Shown: positions 13,822-19,065 of the stretch, piece after piece | How positions within the stretch are numbered: the first letter of the stretch is position 1 | How the letters are laid out: the number at the start of each line of letters is the position of its first letter | NCBI GenBank assembly: GCA_040757115.1 | Contig: JBFLYA010000061.1 | Coordinates: 1-19,065 of the forward strand | Direction: 5' to 3' | Source: a bacterium | GTDB lineage: Bacteria; UBA9089; CG2-30-40-21; SBAY01 | Length of the DNA: 19,065 nucleotides | Made by a program: the position numbers and the translations under genes | The notes under the pieces: generated by a model | The model's database searches: none | What the model was told of the DNA's origin: nothing | Seen by the model: only the letters and a program-made list of their open reading frames with translations

Positions 13822-16038
13822 ATGAAGAAGTTTTGGTTAATGATTGGATTAGGATTAGGTTTAGGATTAGGTTTGACATTTGCTTCAAAGGAGATTATCC
13901 TTGCTCAAGAGCCTTTTGAACTTGAAGAGGTGGTTGTTACCGCCACAAAGGGCGAGAAAAGGATAGAGGATGTGCCGGTTAGCACATCAGTCGTAACGCA
14001 AAAAGAGATAGAAGAGAAAAAGGCAGTCTTTGTCGATGAAGCCCTCAAATATGAGCCGGGGGTCTATCTTAAGCGGGCTAAATTTGCAGATATGGGTAAT
14101 ACAGTTACCCTGCGTGGGTTTAGTAATCAGAATAGAACATTAGTCCTCCTTGATGGACAATCATTAAATGATGCTTATACTGGCAATGTGGAATGGTCTG
14201 CCCTACCTCTGGAAAATGTTGAAAGGATAGAAATAGTTGAGGGTCCAGTCTCAAGCCTGTATGGTGGTAATGCTATGGGTGGGGTGATAAATATTATTAC
14301 GAAAAAGCCAGATGTTGAAAGTCTGCTCTTTAAGAGTTCAGCCTCTACTAACAATACCTATGTCCATTCCTTAGGCTATAGTAATAAATTCAATCGGTTT
14401 TCTCTCCGATTCAATCTGGAGAAGAAGTCAAGTGAGGGAGAAAGAACGGATTTTGTGGTTAAATCTGTCTCACCCGGCACCGGAGGCACACGGGTGACCG
14501 GCTGGCAAAAGACAAAGAATGCTAAAGGCATTGATGCTTACTTGATTGGAGATACCGGGAAAAATTGCTGGGAACAAAACCAGTACAGCGGCAAATTTAC
14601 CTACTCGATAAACCCAATATCTAATCTATACCTTGCTTTAAACTATGGTCAACGGGAATACGGTTATTCGGACCCACAGAGCTATCTTAAGGATAGTAAT
14701 GGCAAGCCAGTTGATAACGGTAAGATTGATCTGGGTGTAGGCACAATGACTATCTATCCCAAAGATTTCTTAAGCAGCTGGGGAAGATACAATAGTAATC
14801 TTTATCATCTCGGCTACGATACCCTGCTTGGTCTGATTAATATTAAGTCCAAGATAAGCTTAAACAAGAGGCAAAGTTTCTATATTGTCCCACAGAGCGG
14901 GGCAACTGCTCAAGGAGGTCCAGGCAAATTTAATGATACTGCCCCCAGTCAGGATATTCAGGCAGAGATACAGACAGATATCCCATTCCTTCAAGATAAT
15001 CTCTTAAGTATTGGTTTAAACTATCGCTTAGATAAAACAATAATCAAAGAATATGATCTTATCGACTGGAAGAATGAAGATTCAAAAAAGACAACTAATC
15101 CGACAGTTGAAATTAAGGGGAAGGCAAAAATATCCGCTGTTTATGCTCAGACTGAGCTGGAAGTAATCAACAACTTAAAAGCTTTTCTTGGTGCCCGGTA
15201 TGATACCTGGAAGAATTACGATGGCTCAAACCGTAATGGCACAAACTTGACTACCTATACGGCTATGGATAAGAAATCTATCTCCCCCAAGATTGGTTTT
15301 CTTTATAAGCCAGGATTTGAAAAGGGAATTTATCATCTGGATAACATTCGTGCATCCTGGGGTAAAGCTTTTAAACCACCAACTATCTATGAATTATATA
15401 GAACCTGCTTGATGGGAAAAACTACCTATGAAAGCAACCCTAACCTTATTCCAGAAACCAGCCAGTCATGGGAAGTAGGTTTGGACCAGAGGCTAAACAA
15501 AAAGGTAACTATTTCTGTTACCTATTTTCAAAGCAAGATAAAAGACCTTATCTACAGTAAGATTATTTCTTCAACGATTAAGCGAAAGGAGAATGCCGGA
15601 GAAGGAAAAATCGCTGGATTTGAGCTCGATACTAAGGTAAATCTTACCGATTCTCTATCTGCCTTTGGAAATTATACTCGGCAAGATACCGAAATGTTAG
15701 AAAATCCAGCTGAACCAAGTACCATTGGCAAAAATTTTGTGTTTGTTCCAGAGAAGATGTTTAATCTTGGACTTATCTTTTCTAAAAAAGCTGTAAGCTC
15801 CTCATTGCTCTGGCATTGGGTAGATAAGGTTTATCTTAATTCAGACAACTCTGATACCGAGGAAGAGGTCTATGGTGCGTATGATAAAATCAATACGGTG
15901 GATGCCAAACTGGGTTATAACCTTAAGGAGAATTTGAACCTGTCTTTAGCAGTGGATAATCTTTTTGATAAGAGATACTATCAGCACTATAAATCCCCAG
16001 GTCGAACATTTACTGTGGAGGCGAAGTGGAAATACTAA
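13822..16038 (+). CDS. btuB: BtuB-like TonB-dependent outer-membrane receptor
   Basis: A 738-residue receptor. It has a signal peptide (MKKFW then a Gly-Leu repeat, residues 1 to about 22-29), the TonB box EEVVVTATK (35-43), a plug domain with VDEALKYEPGVYLKR, LRGFSNQNRTLVLLDGQ and the IEIVEGPVSSLYGGNAMGGV motif, then a 22-strand-type barrel. The end, VDNLFDKRYYQHYKSPGR to KWKY, has the C-terminal aromatic residue wanted for outer-membrane assembly. The Shine-Dalgarno AAGGAGG sits 9 bases before the ATG. The cobalamin riboswitch upstream points to a corrinoid ligand. The signal peptide is coded by TTAGGA/TTAGGT hexamers. It has a broken paralogue at 1390-2146 and is followed by a tonB-like stub. 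Confidence 0.93.
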   Translation: MKKFWLMIGLGLGLGLGLTFASKEIILAQEPFELEEVVVTATKGEKRIEDVPVSTSVVTQKEIEEKKAVFVDEALKYEPGVYLKRAKFADMGNTVTLRGFSNQNRTLVLLDGQSLNDAYTGNVEWSALPLENVERIEIVEGPVSSLYGGNAMGGVINIITKKPDVESLLFKSSASTNNTYVHSLGYSNKFNRFSLRFNLEKKSSEGERTDFVVKSVSPGTGGTRVTGWQKTKNAKGIDAYLIGDTGKNCWEQNQYSGKFTYSINPISNLYLALNYGQREYGYSDPQSYLKDSNGKPVDNGKIDLGVGTMTIYPKDFLSSWGRYNSNLYHLGYDTLLGLINIKSKISLNKRQSFYIVPQSGATAQGGPGKFNDTAPSQDIQAEIQTDIPFLQDNLLSIGLNYRLDKTIIKEYDLIDWKNEDSKKTTNPTVEIKGKAKISAVYAQTELEVINNLKAFLGARYDTWKNYDGSNRNGTNLTTYTAMDKKSISPKIGFLYKPGFEKGIYHLDNIRASWGKAFKPPTIYELYRTCLMGKTTYESNPNLIPETSQSWEVGLDQRLNKKVTISVTYFQSKIKDLIYSKIISSTIKRKENAGEGKIAGFELDTKVNLTDSLSAFGNYTRQDTEMLENPAEPSTIGKNFVFVPEKMFNLGLIFSKKAVSSSLLWHWVDKVYLNSDNSDTEEEVYGAYDKINTVDAKLGYNLKENLNLSLAVDNLFDKRYYQHYKSPGRTFTVEAKWKY
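13847..13874 (+). repeat. TTAGGW hexamer repeat in the btuB signal peptide
   Basis: Four to five consecutive units of TTAGGA or TTAGGT code the GLGLGLGL run of the signal-peptide core. Gain or loss of a unit would change the core by two residues without a frameshift. Confidence 0.7.
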
Positions 16039-16042
16039 TATC

Positions 16043-16064
16043 CACGAATGGACACGAATTGAAA
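16043..16064. repeat. CACGAAT dispersed repeat, left arm
   Basis: CACGAATGGACACGAATT lies 5 bases after btuB. An inverted counterpart AATTCGTGTAAT is at 16269-16280, so the two arms bracket the tonB-like fossil. A related phrase, AATTCGTGCAATTCGT, lies at 13185-13201 before the first riboswitch promoter. Confidence 0.5.
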
Positions 16065-16086
16065 TGGGATAGCAAAAGGCACAGGA

Positions 16087-16233
16087 ATGGAAGAAAAAGG
16101 ATTGATAAAGGCTATTTGCTTATCGTTCCTTATTCATACAGGGGTAGCTGGCGCGATTATGCTTTTGGGAGTAGATAAATGGCATAGACAAACACCTCTC
16201 TCTACTATCGAGAGTTTCTCTGGTAGAGATTAA
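16087..16233 (+). pseudogene. Truncated TonB-like protein (N-terminal anchor only)
   Basis: The 48-codon frame from ATG 16087 has a short charged start (MEEKG), then one hydrophobic segment AICLSFLIHTGVAGAIMLLG and a short tail ending SFSGRD. The S-x-x-x-H spacing in SFLIH is the same as the functional Ser16/His20 pair in the E. coli TonB anchor, through which ExbB/ExbD act. Everything after the anchor is missing: the Pro-rich spacer and the C-terminal domain that touches the TonB box. A receptor-tonB order is common, and the stub lies 48 bases after btuB. It could be a small membrane protein in its own right, but a truncated tonB is the simplest reading. Confidence 0.6.
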
Positions 16234-16307
16234 CCTGCAATCGGCAAGTGAATACTGAACAATCAGCTAATTCGTGTAATGTGACTTGTCAACAAAAATT
16301 TAAAAAA

Positions 16308-16345
16308 TTTAGTTGACAAACAATAAGCGATATGCTATGATAGAA
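16308..16345 (+). promoter_or_regulatory. Sigma-70 promoter of riboswitch copy B
   Basis: TTGACA (16313-16318), 17 bases, TATGAT (16336-16341). It differs from copy A at three positions: two in the spacer and one in the -10, where copy A has the consensus TATAAT. It should be somewhat weaker. Confidence 0.85.
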
Positions 16346-16353
16346 AATAGTCA

Positions 16354-16523
16354 GATAGGTAGAGGAAGTCCTTGTGAGATTCAAGGCACTGCCCCGCAAC
16401 GGTAATATCATCTAAAAAATGATGAGTCCGGTCGATTACCTATCTTTGAAAGTACTTTCGCGGGAAGGGAATAACTAAAGAAAAACTTATTACCCAATCT
16501 TCTTGGCGAAGGTTGGGTTTTTT
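16354..16523 (+). ncRNA. Cobalamin riboswitch with terminator (copy B, upstream of the DUF2162-ExbB-DUF2149 genes)
   Basis: The sequence is identical base for base to copy A throughout aptamer, anti-terminator and terminator. P1 is 16354-16361 with 16437-16444, the B12-box core is 16385-16402, and the terminator is 16492-16523. Only 12 bases separate the T-tract from the next start codon, since the leader present in the other copies is missing. It places a membrane-protein cluster of poorly known function under B12 repression. Confidence 0.93.
16492..16523 (+). terminator. Riboswitch terminator (copy B)
   Basis: Same 11-bp stem and T-tract as at 13429-13460. The next gene's ATG is at 16536, so read-through RNA keeps the hairpin right beside the ribosome landing site. 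Confidence 0.9.
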
Positions 16524-16535
16524 GTTGGATAAAAA

Positions 16536-17216
16536 ATGGGATTAGATGTTATCTTATGGACAATAGGAACACTTTTTACCCTGGGTATATTCAGCGTGAA
16601 AGTCGGTTTTGGACTTGGTTTTGGCAGAATGGGATGGAAGGTTATTGGAATGACACTTGCAGGCTATGTAGCCCTCTTTGTGCTAATAGCGATGTTTTCA
16701 GAACACTTGATTAACCTGCTTGAGCCAGTCTTGAGAAAAGGTCCATATCTTCATCTGTTTATAGCCACAGGAATGGTTGTCTGGGGATTTTTTATCCTCA
16801 GAAATCCTCACGAATGTAAAACTGAAGGTGAAATGCTTAAGCCTTCGCTTTTGCTTATTATTCCCTGTCCTATTTGCCTTATGGCAATAACCTTTTCCAT
16901 CTGGGCGGCTTTAAGCGTTATCAAATTGCCGGCTATGCTGGTGGGATTTGGAATGGGGATGACATTTGCCATCTTCTCCTTTCTGCTTCTTATGGTCACA
17001 CGCAAGAGAAAGTCAGCTATATCTCTTGGTTTGAGTATGATGGGAATTGGTCTTTATTTCATTGCGGCTTTATTTCTTCCGGCAAAGATTGAAGAGGCGC
17101 GGGGAATATATAACTCCTTTGTCAATGAGGGGAGTGGGCTGGCTTTAAATAATCAAATTGGTGTCTTTGTTGTTCTTTTGGGAGCTATCTTAACTGGTTT
17201 TTGTCAGAAAAGGTAA
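16536..17216 (+). CDS. DUF2162-type polytopic membrane protein (putative transporter)
   Basis: A 226-residue protein with about six or seven hydrophobic segments. It begins LWTIGTLFTLGIFSVKVGFGLGFG, has a Cys pair in LLIIPCPICLMAITFSIWAA in mid-chain, and ends ...LLGAILTGFCQKR. I recognise it as the DUF2162 predicted-transporter family by overall pattern, not by a search. In other genomes this family is found beside MotA/TolQ/ExbB and DUF2149 genes and CobN-like chelatases. Function is not established; the CPIC pair could bind a metal or be redox-active. The ATG lies right after the riboswitch terminator with no good Shine-Dalgarno. The stop codon lies inside a copy of the GTAACCGTTCAGG repeat, so the very end of the protein may have been altered. 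Confidence 0.75.
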   Translation: MGLDVILWTIGTLFTLGIFSVKVGFGLGFGRMGWKVIGMTLAGYVALFVLIAMFSEHLINLLEPVLRKGPYLHLFIATGMVVWGFFILRNPHECKTEGEMLKPSLLLIIPCPICLMAITFSIWAALSVIKLPAMLVGFGMGMTFAIFSFLLLMVTRKRKSAISLGLSMMGIGLYFIAALFLPAKIEEARGIYNSFVNEGSGLALNNQIGVFVVLLGAILTGFCQKR

Positions 17217-17466
17217 CCGTTCAGGTATAGGTAAAAAGATAGTAATTATTTAGCCACAGATTAACACAGATTAGCACAGATAAAGACAGACTTTTGGGTA
17301 AATCAGGATTAGTAATGAGGTGGTATGAGAATAATGTTTCTTTTATCCCAAACCCCGAAATCAAAATCCCGATTTTTATACTTCTATTAATTTAAAAAGC
17401 AATTACTTGCGTATATTTAAAAAAATCCGTGTTTTATCTGTGTTCATCAGTGGCTGAACAGTTACC
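17213..17466. repeat. 254-bp composite inverted-repeat element
   Basis: Outer arms are GTAACCGTTCAGG (17213-17225) and GCTGAACAGTTAC (17453-17465). Inner arms are GCCACAGATTAACACAGAT (17253-17271) and, inverted, ATCTGTGTTCATCAGTGGC (17436-17454). The centre has no gene. The outer 13-mer recurs at 114-126 and 178-190. The element sits between two co-directional genes and includes the stop codon of the first. Confidence 0.75.
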
Positions 17467-17485
17467 AGAAAAGGAGACTGGATAA

Positions 17486-18064
17486 ATGAATATCCTCGCT
17501 GGACTTGAAACATTTCTATATGTTATCTCATCTGCCCTCTTTTACCCGGTAATAGCCGGGCTTGTTCTGCTCACCTTCTGGATAGTTATCTTTTTGGGCG
17601 GCTTTTTGCGGGAGTATATTGAAAGAAGGCAAGGACATTATCTTGCTGTCGAAAGGTATAAAACGGTGATATCATCTCCAGCGGTTGACACCAACCTTGA
17701 CCTTCATCTGGAAAGACTTCTTCAGAAAGCCGAGCTTGACCTTATCAAATCGCTTGACCAGATAAGGTTTGTCATCAGGGTTGGTCCGGCACTTGGGTTG
17801 ATGGGGACATTAATACCAATGGGCATAGCCCTTTCTGCCCTTGCCCAGGGTGATATGCCAAAGATGGCAGGAAGTATGGTTACTGCCTTTACCACTGTTG
17901 TGGTTGGATTGGCGTGTAGTGTTATTGCCTATATCCTATCTTTGATTAAAGAGAAATGGGTAAGGGCAGATATGCGGGAAATGGAATATTTAACGGAGTT
18001 AATGCTCCGAAATGCAAAATTGGAGGGAGCTAATGAAATTTTTGAAGAGACACAGACGATTTGA
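17486..18064 (+). CDS. MotA/TolQ/ExbB-family proton-channel protein
   Basis: A 192-residue membrane protein. There is one hydrophobic segment near residues 9-40, a cytoplasmic loop (FLREYIERRQGHYLAVERYK), then the family's paired helices with RVGPALGLMGTLIPMGIALSAL and GSMVTAFTTVVVGLACSVIAYILSL. That GP-LGLMGT...AFxTTxxGL pattern is the ExbB/TolQ/MotA core around the ion pathway. An AGGAGA precedes the ATG. It overlaps the next gene, a small one-helix protein of the ExbD position and topology, so the two probably form an ion-driven motor complex. A DUF2162 gene precedes it across a repeat element. It could energise BtuB, which lacks an intact tonB in this window, or drive another step near CobN. 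Confidence 0.87.
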   Translation: MNILAGLETFLYVISSALFYPVIAGLVLLTFWIVIFLGGFLREYIERRQGHYLAVERYKTVISSPAVDTNLDLHLERLLQKAELDLIKSLDQIRFVIRVGPALGLMGTLIPMGIALSALAQGDMPKMAGSMVTAFTTVVVGLACSVIAYILSLIKEKWVRADMREMEYLTELMLRNAKLEGANEIFEETQTI

Positions 18065-18371
18065 AAAATACGATGAGCCACTTGAAGATCCAATCTCAGG
18101 GGTAGCAAATCTGTTTGATGCCAGTGTGGTCTTTATTGTCAGTATGATGATTGCCCTTTTTATGGCTTATAATATGCTCGATTTATTAGACCCAAAATCA
18201 GAGGTGACCATCACAAAAAAGACCGCGGATGGAAAAATTGAGGTGATTACCAAAAAGGGCAAAGAGATAAAGGTGCAAAAGGTAACTGATAAACGATTAA
18301 GCGGCGAAGGCATAAGACTTGGCACTGCCTATCAGCTTAAGGACGGGAGGGTGATTTATGTGCCGGAGTAA
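18033..18371 (+). CDS. DUF2149-type single-helix membrane protein
   Basis: A 112-residue protein. The N-terminus is short and charged, then DEPLEDPISGVANLFDASVV leads into one transmembrane helix (VVFIVSMMIALFMAYNMLDLL). A lysine-rich extracytoplasmic part with GKIEVITKKGKEI and EGIRLGTAYQLKDGRVIYVPE follows. This is the DUF2149 pattern. An earlier ATG (18012) is possible, but 18033 has GGAGGGAG just upstream and starts at the normal family position. It overlaps the ExbB-like gene by 32 bases. The topology matches ExbD/TolR; an Asp (LFDASVV) lies at the helix entrance, as in ExbD, where an Asp carries protons. Function in this family is unproven. Confidence 0.8.
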   Translation: MKFLKRHRRFEKYDEPLEDPISGVANLFDASVVFIVSMMIALFMAYNMLDLLDPKSEVTITKKTADGKIEVITKKGKEIKVQKVTDKRLSGEGIRLGTAYQLKDGRVIYVPE

Positions 18372-18401
18372 AACAGGTAACTATATTCCCCTTTTTACAC
18401 T

Positions 18402-18500
18402 TTAATGATGGAGTTTAGGATGTTTTGCTCGTTGATCAATATAAAGGAAAACGAGCCCAAAAATAATCATCACTATTCCGCCTATAATTACAGCATACAT
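18402..18500 (-). CDS. Small single-helix membrane protein (32 aa)
   Basis: The minus strand reads MYAVIIGGIVMIIFGLVFLY, then a charged tail ending KLHH. It has a perfect-looking Shine-Dalgarno (AAGGAGA) 6 bases before the ATG, formed by the last codons of the upstream small gene. One hydrophobic helix, no recognised family. It is convergent with the DUF2149 gene. Confidence 0.6.
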   Translation of the reverse strand: MYAVIIGGIVMIIFGLVFLYIDQRAKHPKLHH

Positions 18501-18501
18501 C

Positions 18502-18663
18502 TTAGTTCTCCTTTTCCAAATAGATAGCAATTAAATAAGTAGCGATAGAAATTGCAATACCTGTTAAAATCAGAGAATAGTGAATCTTTGCACCTTGAAA
18601 TATTGGTGCAATAACCGATGCAGCAAAGATTATCTTTCCTGTATCAGTAAGGATATCAGCAAT
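18502..18663 (-). CDS. Small two-helix membrane protein, probable AUU start (about 53 aa)
   Basis: The minus-strand frame ends TYLIAIYLEKEN at 18502-18504 and contains ADILTDTGKIIFAASVIAPI then LILTGIAISIATYLIAIYL: two hydrophobic helices with a short loop. The pattern is that of a real small membrane protein, but the frame (open from 18687) has no ATG, GTG or TTG. The best start is ATT at 18663, 5 bases after AAGG. The next gene is 1 base downstream and uses this gene's last codons as ribosome site. It could also be a gene that has just lost its ATG: a TTA codon at 18687 stands where MNSNQK would begin. Confidence 0.5.
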   Translation of the reverse strand: MADILTDTGKIIFAASVIAPIFQGAKIHYSLILTGIAISIATYLIAIYLEKEN

Positions 18664-18686
18664 TCTTGCCTTTTGATTACTATTTA

Positions 18687-18695
18687 ATTATATCA
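18687..18695 (-). promoter_or_regulatory. Extended -10 promoter for the two small membrane genes
   Basis: On the minus strand TGATATAAT (18695-18687) is a perfect TGn-extended -10 hexamer. The -35 region is weak. Transcription would start around 18680, so the RNA would begin inside the open frame and exclude the TTA codon at 18687. That supports the ATT start at 18663. Confidence 0.45.
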
Positions 18696-18719
18696 GAAAC
18701 TGAATAATTTCACAGATAG

Positions 18720-18905
18720 ATGCAGAGTTTAAATTCAAATATCAAAAATTAAATATCAAAATGACAATGCAAAATTAAAATTTAAAACTCAATGAAACTT
18801 CTAACATTTTTGCCCCAAGCATCTTAAAATAAAGGCAAAAAGTAATTTTGCATTTTAATATGTAATTTTAATTTTTGCACTTTGATTTTTGATATAAAAT
18901 GTAAA
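18720..18905. repeat. AT-rich long imperfect inverted repeat
   Basis: The left arm has AAATATCAAAAATTAAATAT and ATGCAAAATTAAAATTTAAA; the right arm (18845-18900) has the inverse phrases TTTTGCATTTTAATATG and TTTTGATTTTTGATAT. The two arms could form a long weak stem of about 60 bases each. I see no gene in it. A further phrase GCACGAGCGAAGCGAGTGC stands at 18908-18926. Confidence 0.5.
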
Positions 18906-18926
18906 GTGCACGAGCGAAGCGAGTGC

Positions 18927-19065
18927 CTATTTTGTTTCCTGATAATTCCAAAATTGGCATATTACTACGAGATTGTTTAGGTTATGAAGGATGCCAAATG
19001 AAAATGCTCTTGGATAAGGGTTTGCAAGTTGCATTCCCGATTTATTTTTCTTGTAATCTGAGTAA
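18927..19065 (-). other. Unresolved right edge, possible end of an entering minus-strand frame
   Basis: A minus-strand frame is open from the window edge to TAG at 18929-18927 and reads ...PYPRAFSFGILHNLNNLVVICQFWNYQETK. A plus-strand frame from ATG 18998 (MKMLLDKGLQVAFPIYFSC) is also open to the edge. Neither has a recognised family or convincing signals, and both may be chance. Confidence 0.2.

Noticed and set aside
13847-13874. Hexamer run or palindromes as a CRISPR array
   Set aside because: Units are contiguous without spacers and lie within a signal peptide; no cas genes present.
13688-13888. Minus-strand 66-codon frame across the btuB start
   Set aside because: It is antisense to the Gly-Leu hexamer repeat and the palindromic leader; low-complexity shadow.
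1-19065. tRNA, rRNA or complete insertion sequences
   Set aside because: No cloverleaf, rRNA motif or transposase domain was found on either strand by reading.

Overview
The window is A+T-rich chromosomal DNA from a Gram-negative-type bacterium: it has an outer-membrane TonB-dependent receptor, a periplasmic binding protein and strong sigma-70 promoters. The spacers are crowded with short dispersed repeats and gene fossils, which fits an uncultivated anaerobic lineage. I cannot name the phylum from sequence alone. Almost every intact gene concerns cobalamin (vitamin B12), corrinoid import or metal insertion into tetrapyrroles.

Layout. 1-316: repeat mosaic ending in a cobalamin-riboswitch expression platform that has lost its aptamer. 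317-1306: CbiX-CbiC fusion for anaerobic corrin synthesis. 1337-2146: promoter with an inverted repeat, then the decayed 3' half of a B12-type TonB receptor. 2148-12996: one long plus-strand run, namely ABC-2 ATPase, ABC-2 permease, btuF, btuC, btuD, cobN, chlI and a chlD-type VWA gene, mostly joined by ATGA overlaps or short gaps. A RelE/Phd-type toxin-antitoxin pair lies on the minus strand between the two ABC-2 genes. 12996-13820: broken operon tail, a minus-strand parE fossil, a complete cobalamin riboswitch with terminator, and palindromic elements. 13822-16038: intact btuB-like receptor, followed by a truncated tonB-like N-terminus. 16308-16533: second, nearly identical cobalamin riboswitch. 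It precedes a DUF2162-type membrane protein, a MotA/TolQ/ExbB-type channel protein and a DUF2149-type protein (16536-18371). 18402-18687: two tiny membrane proteins on the minus strand, then AT-rich repeats to the end.

How it fits together. BtuB would bring corrinoid across the outer membrane and BtuFCD across the inner membrane. CobN with the ChlI and ChlD-type AAA+/VWA proteins forms a chelatase of the cobalt/magnesium type. The riboswitches would turn off the receptor and the DUF2162-ExbB-DUF2149 set when B12 is plentiful. The classical energy-coupling gene survives here only as a tonB-like stub, while the ExbB/DUF2149 pair is intact and B12-controlled. That makes this pair the best candidate for an unusual energiser of the system.

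Most notable points: chlI and the VWA gene look like one family-typical fusion split by a +1 frame change at a site resembling the RF2 recoding signal; the riboswitch is present in three states (complete, duplicated, aptamer-less); and repeats recur throughout, some inside coding sequence.
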